Assembly: GCF_003590095.1 (NCBI RefSeq)
Contig: NC_039486.1
Span: forward strand, 1,798,001-1,862,000
Direction of reading: 5' to 3'
DNA length: 64,000 nt
DNA from: Trichoplusia ni
Lineage: Eukaryota > Arthropoda > Insecta > Lepidoptera > Noctuidae
Shown one piece after another: positions 13,826 through 26,918 of the stretch (position 1 is its first letter; each line of letters opens with the position of its first letter). The notes beneath the pieces are model-generated. The model was not told the DNA's origin, searched no databases, and saw nothing but the letters and a program-made list of their open reading frames with translations. A program made the translations under genes and the position numbers.

Positions 13826-16800
13826 TATAAATGGTTGACATTAATATGAAATAATTATATGCAAGTTATTTTTCAAGTACCAAATTTAACACTTATGAAT
13901 AATAGGATGAAATTTTTTTACTCGATTTTTTGTCTGATGACTGGATGGTTTAGGACAAGCTAAAACTACATCTGCGAGTCAAACTGCTCGATAACCATTT
14001 ATATTATAGTTGATGAGCCATACGATGACATGCGTATACAGGTAATAATTGACAATGACAAGACAAAGTTGATTTACAAATTTTTTCGACTGATTTAAAA
14101 TTTAGAATTAGTTCGTAAAGGAAATGAAATCGGTTTGACAGATTTTTTATTAATTGAAAGAAATTTTCTTAGCAAGGAATGTGAGAATTGTGACGCATAT
14201 CATCATACGGGGGATGTAATATTTAAACACAAACAAAATAGATACAGCAAACAGACGTCCCTACACGATTCAGGTTAGATGGTAGTGCGAGTTCGATTCC
14301 CGTTACGGTTATTACCGAGCACAGATAATGAAGGCTTTGACGGCACTGTGTGATACGACCAGAGATATTAGCTGAGGATTTATAAATTATAAAAATGGCT
14401 GCCTACGTTGTTGCAGAGACGCCGGTTTTTAATAGTTCTGCTTTTATCTGTATAAAAATAGCTGTTCTTTGCGAATTGGTTACATTTAAACTTAAGCTTT
14501 TACTAGAAGATTAGTTAATCTAACTTTATTAATTTAAACTTGTTTCCCTGGTTTAGAAAATTCAGATCACCCAAAAAAAAATTTTCATGTAAGGTGTTGT
14601 TTCTCGTGATTGTAAGGGTTTAACCTAATCAATCACAGCTGTGTTCTCTAGATAAGACAACAGATTGGACTGAAACTAACATTTCAGATAATGGAAGTAA
14701 TTTTTAAGACTGTTTCATTGAAAACGGTTCATCTAAATAGAAGTCGGCTAAGCTCAAACTATCCGATAGTTTTCGTGCAGGCCGATTAATGGAGAGTACA
14801 ACTTTATTGACAAGCCGTGCTGAGTTAGGATGTTTGTTAGGAATATCCTGCGTTTCAGTCAGACTACTCCAAATTAGTGTTTCAATAACGACTAAAACCA
14901 AATCCAAATAAGTTTTAAAACGATAAAAACGAATTCGAACTTCATATCTTTATATTACACTAATAAAAGATAAAGATTTTTCCATATAATAAAATTATAA
15001 CATCTAAAGCAGTTTAGCCGCAATAAATACAGTCATAAAAAAATATCTAAAATTTTTTTAGGCTCTACCGGGTTAATTATTATAACATACATCAAGAATC
15101 ACGCCAATAAATGATAAAACATAGAAATCATAAATATAACGGCAATTCATAACAACCATATTAATAATTCAGTGAAAGTTGCCAGACTTTAAAAATATTA
15201 AAAAATTAAAACATCGCATGTTCGATTCAAAAGCATAAGTGAATTTAAACTTTCCAGTCTTAATCTTAAAGTTGTCTATTCAGTAAACGTTTGGAATATA
15301 AGATTGGAACCAAAGAGTTTTGCATAGTAATGTCAATTTTCGATTTGTAATAAAAAAAACCTGAATTGTACCGCTAAGTCATAAAATATTGTCGCTACCA
15401 CCAAATTTGATAAAAGTTCGATTAATAGCCTGCAGCAATAAATACTGATAAAACTTATTGACTACTGCTGATTAAAAATCATTTTGAAGGTATTTTATTT
15501 CGCGAACCGGAAATTGTGGAATGATTAGCGGTTTATTGTATAACAATAAAACAATAATAAAAATATCCAAATATATAAATATATTTGAGTCAAGATAAGG
15601 CTAGGATGTTTAAAAAGTCATCAAATATTTTTAAACTTTTTTTTCCGTGGAAACTAAAAAAGTAAAATATTAAGATTTTTATTCAAAAATAATACAGCAG
15701 CAAAATCATGAACAACGGTTCTCTAACAAGAAAATAAAAGCAGGAACCAAATACGAGCATAGCCGAATGTAAAAACTAGTCCGATGGAACTCCTGTCGGG
15801 ATGTCTACCTTTTTGCCTGCCTAACCCATTTTAAGCCAGGCGCAATGTTTATTTATGAAGCAAGAGTGAACACTATTAGCTATGTCAGATATATCGTAGG
15901 ACAGCTTTTTGTCAAAAAATACCCGTTTTTGTTGAAGAAAACCTTTGTCTTCGTATTGTTTCTATCCTTATATGAAAGGCAATTTACTTAAATGATAAGT
16001 TAAATGAATTGTAATGGCTGGAATAGGGGTATTTATCTTCACTAGTTTTTAAGCCCCTTGTTTGTGTAACGAGTTAAATATATTAAAGCGTATTTAATTT
16101 AATATCTGTGGTTGAGCAAACCACACTCAAAGATTGGACACAGCTGGGAATAGTAAACAGAATCAAAAGCCAAAAAAGTAGAAGATAAAAAACAAGACCT
16201 TATCATAGATCTCATTAATAGCCATAGGCATCGCAATCAGCTGTCATCACATTCCACGGATAAAAAATACTACAAATATTTAGCCCGTAAGCTCACTCCG
16301 ACCGAAAACAAAACCTAAATTAAAACCAGTTTCAACTCAAATAGAAAGAAAAATTAAAATCTTCATTTATAACCTACAAATAAAAGAACAAAACCTTTTT
16401 TCCGGTCAAATGCAAACTTGTTAAATACTTTTTTAAGCTAGCAACATTATCCTTAATTCTTATTGACAGCGTCGGCGTCCAATGTCGTTCGAAATTATTT
16501 TATTTGGGTCACTTAGGAGGGCAATGATCCCTATCTTAATCCTTTTATTTTGAAATCGTCGAGTCTTTCATTTGCATATTATCAATCCTATAATCTAAGA
16601 GGTAGGGCAACAATCCAGTGAAATATTTGCCGATGAAATGTTAAAGTATCGGGCCAGCAATCCCAGCATAGATGTTATCACACACGAAAAAAATGTTTGC
16701 ACACTAAGAGACATTGGCATCAACAAACCTTTGATTTATAATTGGTGACGTTTAACATTAGTTTTTATTTCGTTAATTAGGCACTTTATGCGTGTCAAGT

Positions 16801-19029
16801 AGCTATTTAACTTTTGTTTAATTAATTAAAAAATGTTTAACACTTCCAATACCGTCATTTACTTAGTCGTTTATCGATTAGATTTGTATAAAATTTCATT
16901 ACATCCGTAATCAAAATGTATTCTGAAGTCAAATTATCATAGCCTTCATTCATTAATACAAAAATATATCAAAAACTAAATAATATTCCAATTAATTTAC
17001 TCCACCCGTTTAATTACACGAAATTTAATCGAATCGAATCGCTTTCCGAATCAAATAAATCAATAGTTCCATTTTTATTTGTATGAACGCCTACCGTTAG
17101 TGTTGTACTCTTAAAATAATACCCGCTAATTTCCTAAAACAAAATCGAATGCATGCAACACTGGTGTTGTACTCGACTTTTTTTACAATCGATTCATTTT
17201 GTATCGATATCTTTTGTGATTGTTGGTTGCGTCGAATCGATGCAAAATTTATGATTTAATTGCCTGTTGCCAGTTTTAACGGGTTCAAAGAACTCGAAAT
17301 GTTTCGTAATCGCAATGGCTGTGTCGGCGGAGCGTGTAGTGATCAGAGGTGGAATTAAGCTAAGTAGCGTCTCACGTGTGCATGCTAATCACGAGGCTAG
17401 ATTTAAATAAACGCTCAAATTATATCAGAAAATATGAACAGCAATTATGACTTAAGTTTTGATGACTTTTGTCATTTTTGTAATAAGGAACTTAGGAGCT
17501 ATATTTTATTATAATAGGAATGTTTGCGGATCGATTTTTTTTTCGAAAACTCTTGGTTTCAATATCTGCCATATTTTTTCACAAATATTACCTTAAATAT
17601 ATTTACAACACAGAGCAATTTGAATGTGATCTAAAGATATATGATCTAAAATACAGTCCCAGTACAAGGCAATGTCAATCGAAAAATCTAATCTAACATT
17701 AAAATAAGCTTACAAATGAATTTCCAATTTCTTTAGAAACTCCATAAAATTATCATAACAAACAAAACTATCAGGATTTTTATGATCCGAGCCGATTTAA
17801 TATAGGAAACTGCATCACCGGGATTTATCTCCATGCGATTGTATTTCCTAGAATACATCACATAAAGGCATAAAGGTATAAACTGGTACATGACATCGTA
17901 AATACACGAAGACGGATCTGAATACATGAGATAATTCCTTCTACTCAAATTATAATACGAACCCTCAACATATTTTTCAACAAAGAATTTTACATTTTGA
18001 CATTTGTAACTGTCATTCCGCAATGGCGTCTCGATTCAATTTGAATTTTGAACGGAAATCGAATGTTGAATTTTGAAAGTCGCTTTTTAAATTTTAGACT
18101 TGGATTCTGAAATATTAAGACTAGACAGCAAACTGTAACTCATAGATTATTAATTTAAACATTTCGAGAAAAACTTGATAAAATGCCGTTGTTTCATGCG
18201 TCATCTTAAAATATTTTCTCAATTATAATTTTAATTTAGATTTTGAAGAAACATTCGCATACTTACAAGTATTTTATAACACAAAATCTTAGAACTATAA
18301 CGCAGGAGAAGCTGAGATCGCATCTAGTTTTAATACAAGTACATCAAATCAGAATATTATAGCTACAATACTCCCAACACAATCCAAAAAGGAGAGCAGA
18401 AACCAACCTTAGTACATTGAAATAAGATCGAAGTTTAATATGAAACTACCAGATCTGTGCGTTTGACTGTATGCAGGTTTACTGCAAATTTATGTGCCTA
18501 TTCATTTCACGAATAGAACTTTATGACACTAAGCCTTTTTTCATTTAATAATTCTAGAATATCCTATATGGGTATTCGTGGAAATCAGTTTCCATTTAAA
18601 TCAAAATGTTGCTATTCGTCACCGACCCGTCTAAGTGTTTAGAAGTTCGCTGAAAATACGTTTTGTGATTTATTGGGTATTACAAAAATGATTTATATTT
18701 TGTTTTTTTTTTTGTTTTCCAGAGCTACAGTATTATTCCCAAGTGACGACTTTTCACACGTATATAAAATGTAAAAATAATGTTGTGGGAGATATGTCAT
18801 TGCAAACGTAGCCTTGTATGTGTAAACAATCTTAGTATGTATCCAATACATGTTTAAAACTAAGATACTCCTTTGTTATTTTCTATTACAAACCCAACAA
18901 TAAACAAAATCTACAAACCAAAATAAATTTTTGAACAAAATCTTTCGCATTCCGAAATTTATCGACTACAGGCTCGCTCGTAACTTAGTCGATATTCAGT
19001 ATCGAGTCGATATTGTTTCGCTAAGTTTT

Positions 19030-19095
19030 ATCACCCGGGAATAGAACCCGGGTCTTGTTAGTTATGTTGCTGAGCTATCGCGTTACGATAATGTA
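19030..19095 (-). repeat. tRNA-like sequence, probable SINE head
   Basis: The minus strand contains a box-A-like TAGCTCAGC (19068-19076) and a perfect T-arm-like stem with box B (ACCCGGGTTCTATTCCCGGG, within 19033-19053). The two are only about 24 nt apart, so an anticodon arm is missing and no functional tRNA can fold. A SINE head or decayed tRNA pseudogene fits best. Confidence 0.45.
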
Positions 19096-19596
19096 GCTAT
19101 GTGCAACTCGCACTCACGGCCCGATAGTGTCAGTGAGTCGGACTTTTTGTTACTTTATAGACTGAATGTTGATTAAATACGAATTAAAAGCGAACTTGAG
19201 TTATCTTTAAAAGTTACTGAGATTTTTTTTACATAGCTAAAATGTTGTGTCTTTGAAAATATTTTATTGCAGTAAGTATATCATTCATATTTTAAAGAAG
19301 CTTTTGTGAAGGGTCGTGTAAGACAGCGCACGCAATTAATTTCGCTACACGTTATAGATTAAAACCTTCATAAAACAAAGCACCACAGAATTTAAATTAC
19401 CTCGACTAAAAAAATATCGTATTACGGGCAAACAATAAAAAAAAGAAATGACAATAATAATTAGGTAAAATAGTTCTGGAATTAAAATAGCCGAGTGCAT
19501 CTCAGGGCTGCCTCTGTTCTCATTAAGCGCACCGGTCGCAGTCGCTCACCATCCGTCATTACGAGCCGGCAAACGCAGACAGCCCTATAATTTCCG

Positions 19597-19630
19597 CCCC
19601 CCTCCCGCTAGCCCCCCTCTCCCCGCCCCC
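19597..19630 (-). promoter_or_regulatory. G-quadruplex-prone tract
   Basis: On the minus strand five runs of 5, 4, 6, 3 and 6 guanines lie within 34 nt, separated by 1-5 nt. This meets the usual sequence rule for a DNA or RNA G-quadruplex. It would be present in the ds pre-mRNA. The surrounding 19500-19680 is the most GC-rich part of the intron. Confidence 0.55.
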
Positions 19631-22600
19631 GCCTCGCTCCCGCGCATCTACCACACTTTTATTAAAAGAAGACGTCCGAGAAATGAGTTTCGACGAAATT
19701 CCCTTTTAAGTTTTGAATTAACAGTTCTCTTTGTGTTTAGTTATTTTGAATTAATAAGTCGATAAGTACATGTTTGGCGTAACGTGCTTGCGAGAATGTC
19801 AAATTGTAATTGGTAAATGAAAATGCATTGAGGTAATAAGCCTTTGCTTCTAGAGATGAGATAACAGAGGTAATACCTGGCCATGAAAAACCATATTATA
19901 TGTTTAAGGATAAAACTAGATTGTGACTATGCCGAGTCTTTAAAACTACCTACTTCGTTCCCAAAAATACTTATACTCCTAATACACATTCTATAGACTT
20001 CGGCAGAGTCAATAATCTCGAATCAGTAAACACAACATGCCAGTTCCATCTCACCAGGTAACAAACCAAAATACAAAAAAAAAAGTCGCAACAACAAAAG
20101 ATTCACGCGGCTTCAAATATTTATCTTTGCCTTCGTAGCCAACTTTGTTACCTTTGCAAAAAGATAAGGAATAACCATTCACAATTCTGACTACCGAGTT
20201 CACATCGGCTGAGAATTAATTTTACGACTCCAATACCCAATTGTATCCCTCGTGCCATGAATTAATTATGGCGTAGGCATGAACCGAAAATATAACCAAT
20301 CTACATTTTAATCTTTGTCCTTCTCCGCTTAAATGGCGATATGATTTCGTATGAAAGGATGCCAATGAATAAATTACGTGTTTGTGAAGGATAAAAAACA
20401 ATTTGATGGTAAGGAGTACCATTTCAGCTGTTTACCCGTTCAGATTATACAAATGGTTATTGGCACTGGTATGCAACCCTATCATTAATGCGGTTGCATT
20501 CTTTGAACTGTAGAGTTGGGCCTATTATACTGCTTTCCGTAGATATCTTGATACTCGAATAAATATCGATATTACCATGAATGAAGATGTGGCATTTAAC
20601 ATAGTTTAGAATAAAAATGGAGCTTAGTCTACAATGTAAGTAATTCCTTTAAGTTTTGCAGAATAATTAATAATCTTTTTTTTAAGTTTGTGTTATAATA
20701 TCGTAACTATTTACTATGTGGTTTTCAATTATGTGTTTAAACACATCTGTTGAGCTAAAATGGCCCGTTAAATATAGTCAGGAGGTCTTTTCTTACTTAA
20801 CTACATGCCATACCGCCAATTTACTAGACTGAACAATGTCGTTCTCACATTATTATGTTCAAGTTTGTTAAAAGTCATTAAAATATATTTAAGTCGAAAT
20901 AATTGTTATTGGGATCTACACTTTTATACACGAAAGAGGTTTTATAACATTGTCTTAAAAAAGTTATTCTGTCAAAGTCAAATAAGTAAATGTCAATGTC
21001 ATTTTAGGACGAGTGATGATCTAAAATCGACTAATGATGATAGTTGACAATATTAAAATTTTATTAGAAGAGCAAGTACATAAACATCTCGGTCTTCATA
21101 AAACCGGTTTTTAACGTTATATTACACATGCTTACGAAAAACTAGTTTCACCGAACGCTATTTCTTAAAAACATAACGGGTCTATACCTGGCCATACAAA
21201 AGTAATTAAAAGATTTTGCCTCAAAACTTAAGCTAAGCGCCCACTAATATTATAATAAATCTAGATTAAAATAATACAGATTTAAAAATACAAATTACGT
21301 AGAAATGTCATTGACCTATGGCAAAAAGGAAGGCATTAACGAAAAATACTATTTTACTTATTAAACATCGTATAAAACAGTTTTAATGCAGGTTTCTTGA
21401 AGAATATTCACACGAAAGTAATGTATTTTACTTAGAGAATGAATATCTACACTGCCCATCTGTGTTATAATAATTGGCCATACATTCAACATCAATGCTC
21501 TTTGATACACTTTAAACAATAAATAATCAAAAGACGTTTACACCAAGCAATACTGTCAGATATCAAAGGGCCTTAAAACTGTATCGATTATCATTCAGAA
21601 CTACCAACAAACTTTAAAAAAAGGTTGCTGAAGACGAGAGACAGGGACAGCGCTCTACGATATGAGCGCCATCACGCTCCCCCATCTCAAGAGGTAGTCG
21701 GGATGCTTGTACAAAGGAGTACACATCATATCATTTGAATACACAGCGGTGCGCCAACTTAATGTACTTATTATTTAACTATAAAACCTTTTTAAATGGC
21801 ATTGTTCAAAATTGTCCTGCGATCGGCATTTCGTGTTCGTTATTAACGCGGGATAGGTCGCCATTGCATTCGAATTTTGAACCGTAGAATGTAGGTTAAG
21901 GTTTTATTCGTCGTCTTTTTTTTCTTAAAGTGTTGATTGTTTTAGAAGAATGGGCATTATGTTTAGTTCCCATGCTCTTTCTAACTTACGTGGCTTAACC
22001 TATAGAGCTGGCTTTAAAATATCTTTTGCTAAAGCGATAAGAAGATACACAACCTATTTACGTTTAAATGTAAAGTTACAATCACAACATGAAAAAAGGA
22101 ATGCAAACAACATCCCATTCATTTGAAAAGCAGCTTAAGTTCGAGAAAAAAAACAAATCGTATTTAACATATCGTTTCTCGATATGTAAATCGAATGATT
22201 TCGCTTCAATTAAAAACCAGCAAAGAGTTTATGCATTCCGTTATTTCGCAGTAACGTCGAGGTTTTGAATCGATGCAAAATGGATTAAGATTACTGGACA
22301 ATAGCTTAGGGAGCGATATGGAAATTTCAAACTGCAACATTTGGTTGTAAATACCTTGATTATAATGCACTTAGGTTAAGTTCACTATTATGGGTGAATG
22401 TCTAGAAGTCGGGGCTAACCACCGATTTTAAAAGTTGGCTGTTGCATTTGAATAATAGAGATTCATCTTTAAGCGGTAAAACGCACTACCTTGCTTCCAC
22501 AATTTGAACTAACAATTCCCCAAAGTCTAAACTATTTTTGTATTTTTTTTTAATTCTCTCACAACTTTTTTATAAACCTCCTTAAAACAAAAAAAAATAC

Positions 22601-25600
22601 TTTAGTTTTGGAGATTAAATTCAAATTTTGAATCAAATCAAACAATTATCACGAATTGTGACGTTTCGCACGGAATTAGCTTCTAATTTGGGTGCGCGAC
22701 AAAAACTGGAGCTAACCAATGGAACATTGGATAAATTGTAAAATCGCAACTGTATCTATCATTCAGTAAGTTTTTACAAAAACAAAGGAATTAAGAGTTC
22801 CATAAATGCATCTTGTCCTAATATCCTATAGTCCTATTACAACACTTAGATCGAACGCTGAAACTTCAGATTTAAGCTGCTTTTAATGTTGCTATCTCTA
22901 TTATGCGTAACTAATATAATAGAAGGACAGACAGTTTAAAACAGAAAGAAAAAGACCCAGAAGGAAGTACATAGACCAACTGAAGAAAGGCAGAAGTCAC
23001 AACAAAAAGGAAGCAAACGACGATATCGAGAAATATGGAAAAAGCAATGATTATCCAGCTCTGTTAGTCTAAGGACAAAAAGACAAATTTATATCTGAAA
23101 ACGTTTTAAAGTTGATACCAGTAAATGTGGTGCGGGCTGTATGCAATACCTGTGCTAACACACTAATAAAAGTTATATAATTGTCAATTTTCATATGAAA
23201 CCAAACCCTTAGTGGCTGTCAAATCGATATTGGCGGTAAACAATCATAAGTATGTATCGCACTGACCACAGACTTATAAGAGACGACGGTAAACTTTACC
23301 TGTATTTAAAAATCATTACCGTAAACATTTATTTTATATTCCAACGATATCTCAAGGAAATTCGAAAGTAATTAGCTGGTTGTATTCAACTCCTGGTGTA
23401 ATTATACGCAAACGAGATACCTTAACGATCCGACTGTTCCTATAGTTAATAAATACCTTTATTCTGATAATAGTAGTCTGAAAATAGTTTTAATAGTCAA
23501 TTATTATTTAATATTCGACTAAAACGTTCGTATCTAAGCTTCTTAGTCTATGGTCTAATAAAAAAATGTTCGCCTACTCTTCGCGTTCGATTCTTTTTTT
23601 TTGTTTTGACATTCATCGGGTCAGATCGTAAAACAGCCTTAAAACAAACGCACCATATCTTTTACTAGATCTCGTTATATATTTAAACTTGTCACGATTT
23701 AACTATGTTATAAATTCGGATCATTGGCCATTTAATATCGATCGTTATGATATTCAGTACTGTGTTGAAATAAAGCCTAAAATGTGAGTAATAAAATCTT
23801 GACGAACATCTTTTAAGCGATTATCAACTTTATTGTTGTGGCAGATGAGTCATATTTTACTTTGACACAAAACTTGTCATTGTATCGTTGATAGAATTAA
23901 TACAACTTTTTTATTCCAAATAGAATAAAATTACCGCGAATAAATTTAAATTTGGATCGTTTTCATTTTTAATTGTTAGAATGTTGCCTCGTGCAACGCT
24001 TTAAAAAGTTTATGACGAATTGGAATCGAAAGAGTTTTTAAGGTCGTTAATACAAAGAAACTAAATCTCTTACTTTAGTTACAAGCATAGCGGGTTGGAG
24101 TGGTCTGTGTTCATAATTTAAACTTATAATCTCATTCAGTATACATTGAATTTACATATTTTACTAACAAAACGTTTTGTATTGAATGACTCAGTCTGCT
24201 TTATGATTTCGTTCCAATAGTCTAATTAATCATTCCAAGTAATAACGTTTTCAATTTATTGGTTTATCGTTGTGATAACTGTATTGACAAAGCATGCATT
24301 CTATGATATTTGTTGCTGTTTTAGATAGGGCAACATTGTACGCACTTTACGTACACCATTAATCTTAAGACAACTCATACTAAGTTAGACCTCCTTGATC
24401 AATCTCTATTCCGTCCTATTTTAAGTTATTTGAAGCCATTTATTAACTATACCATTTATCATGTAATGGTTTCTCAAATATTCGAGATCATGGTATAAAT
24501 TCTGATTCATAATTCTTTGAATTCCAAAAATAAAATAAAAATATTAAGAACTCGCTCGTAACGCCACAAACCGAGCTACCTAACAGCCCTCGAGCAGTGG
24601 GTAATCGAGTAATCGGGCGCCCCGTCGATCGATGTCGCGTAATATTTTTTTAATAAATCGATACTTCATTCGACCACATCACTAAACGCGACCGATGACA
24701 GACGGACAATATGGCTAGCCTTTTTATTTGTGTTCGATGTATAAAATGTGCTTTATACTTTAACGGGATTACTAGTTTTAAAACTGGATCAACTTTTATA
24801 GAGACTGCGTAAACGGAATCCACGTTTTTGCTGCAGATTCTTATATGTTAATCATTAAAATACTCTATTTAAGCCTCGTAGTCTACAACATTTTGGTATA
24901 GGTAATAGTTACAACAATTAATTACCTACATTCAAGATCAAAACCATCATAAAAAATATTTACCTACTAATAAGTGTCATGACTGCCATGATATACTTTC
25001 TGAACATTTTCTTACCCACATTAAGTCAACTTAATATGAAAGCTCATCAATCCCCATACTACGAACCAATAAATAAAATAAATCCAATTTTTCCATAATA
25101 AAAAGTTAAAAAATATGCAATAAAACATAAATCTATCAGAAACGGAACGCAATTAAAAAATATAAAAAGGTAAGCACCACATGCGACCAGCGAACTAGAC
25201 ACTAGTCGAGCGACTTTTTTCAAGATGGTCGCCGACTTTCCCGCCCTGCACAGACGCTGACAACATTGGACACGGCCCGCCACGTGCGAACTCGAGTAAA
25301 TGATGTGTCGGGACTCGGCATTTATAGGGATGTACCACGACTTTATTGTGCAATTGAAGCTACTGTGCAACATATGTATGTACCTATTTTACGAAACAAT
25401 TCGAATTTAAAAAAAGGAGCTGTCAAATTTATACATGATTTAAACATATTCGTAATAGATTCAAATCTGTGATTTGTTATCGATATTATCGTGTGTTGTG
25501 GTAAAAATATAATTTTATGTTAATAAATTGAATTTCTATTACGTTATGATTGGCAAAGGTCATCGCATAATCGGTCAAAATTTTGACACAAAAAATTACA

Positions 25601-25887
25601 AGCGTCAGTCCATCCTTAATATTTGTCACATAAATTGTAGGTTAATGTCTCTATTTATGAATTATTTTAACATTAAAACTTGGAGCTATAACTTAAAGTA
25701 TTTGCAAAATCTATAAACTACTGCCAGGGAAAATAACAGCAAGCCTAATTTATTTTTTAAGTTCTAATTTTCTCGCCTTTTTCACATTATAGTTATTGTT
25801 TGTCCAACATTTACTATTGAACTTTACTAGAATTAAATGACGTGTAGCCTTAAATAAATATCTAAAAATGAAATATTGAACTGCATC

Positions 25888-26918
25888 GGATGAGGCAGAA
25901 GTTTTTTTTTTTTTTTTTTGTCCAGTGGAAATCCTCATGGACATCCTTCGCCCTGGGGAAGGCGAAGGGGTGTGCCGGACTCCTACCGGCTAAAACCACT
26001 GGAATGCTTCCCGCCTCTTTTAGTCGGGGGCCAAGCGGGAACGCTTTCGCAGTCTACCGCGAACCCCGACATGGGAGCTCCTAAACGAGCTGCATCATCA
26101 TTGAGAGGAAGAGCAGTGTTCCTCATCGCTTTAAGAGGCGCCCTGAAGCATCGCGCGCGCCGTCCTTGCCTAGGTACAGTACAGCAGTCTTCCCCAAGAC
26201 TGCTGTCCGAGGCTAATCATGGTGGCTGGAGAAGGGCAAATTGTGCCCTTCTTCTGCCCCTTGCTCGTCGTGCGCGTAGAGGATTGTCACTTCTCTCCCG
26301 TGTTCTCTCTGCGCTCTCTTTGAGCGCCATCACTTCTTCGCAAAAATCCATGACGGCGCGCCAAGAATCTTCGCTCGAGCTCATAGAGGCAACTACGGCT
26401 GAGAGCGACATATCCTGACCAATGGTAACAGCAAGTGCCCGACGCTGCTCAGCCCAAGCAGGACATTGCTCGAGGGTGTGCTGCGCCGTGTCCTCGCTGC
26501 CGCTACAGTGGTGACAACCGGGGGTTGGCTCTTTTTGTGGTATTCGAAACAGGTACCTTCCAAAGCATCCACGCCCGGTCAGTACCTGTGTCATCCGAAA
26601 CGTCAGGGACCCGTGTTGTCTGTAGTACCACTCCCGGAGTGCAGGTCGAATAGCTTCTACGGTCCTAAGACCAGCTCCGGGACATGTCAGCCTAGCCGAC
26701 CACACGTCCAAAAAGGCATCGTGGAGTTCCCTCATTAAGACCTTGATAGCCTGCTGAGAAGGTCTTTCACCATAGCTAAGGTGCTCCTTACGCCACTCAT
26801 AGGCGCTAGAAAGGACCCTAGATTCTAGGTCCCACGGGAGGGTTCCTGCCAAAAGGCACGCGGCTTCGCAAGATACTGTGCGGTATCCACGAATGAGGCG
26901 GATAGGATGAGGCAGAAG
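25888..26918 (-). mobile_element. 5'-truncated R1-clade LINE with target duplication
   Basis: The 14-bp sequence GGATGAGGCAGAAG occurs at 25888-25901 and again at 26905-26918, bounding the insert. Directly inside the left copy is a run of 18 T (25902-25919), the poly(A) tail of a minus-strand retroposon. The interior is GC-rich, unlike its surroundings, and ends with the C-terminal part of an R1-type ORF2. Coding runs to the 5' junction, so the element was cut off by incomplete reverse transcription. The right flank continues CTAACCTAACCTAG, two units of the insect telomere motif. Confidence 0.92.
26217..26904 (-). pseudogene. C-terminal fragment of an R1-clade LINE ORF2
   Basis: About 228 codons stay open from the truncation point (IRLIRGYRTVSCEAACLLAG at the start) to a TGA at 26217-26219. 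The fragment lies downstream of the reverse transcriptase domain. It contains the family's terminal zinc knuckle, GCFGRYLFRI followed by CHHC-x7-H-x4-C within PGCHHCSGSEDTAQHTLEQC, then AW and an arginine-rich tail. There is no start codon and no endonuclease or RT domain, so it is not functional by itself. The frame is intact, which suggests a fairly recent insertion. Several open frames on the plus strand here are shadows. Confidence 0.9.

Larger units (their letters stand above)
13826..25901. other. ds: Intronic, AT-rich; islands of higher GC
   Basis: No supported gene. A tRNA-like promoter remnant with GTTCGATTCCCG lies near 14290-14310. A C-rich island at 19500-19660 has strong G-quadruplex potential on the minus strand. 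A GC-richer patch at about 25190-25330 contains AAGATGGTCGCC, resembling a YY1/Pho site. An orphan open frame at 18023-17733 is discussed in the findings. Confidence 0.45.

Noticed and set aside
25890..26738. Plus-strand open frames, up to 166 codons, over the LINE fragment
   Set aside because: They are antisense shadows of the R1-clade ORF2 remnant, which has a clear zinc-knuckle motif on the minus strand.
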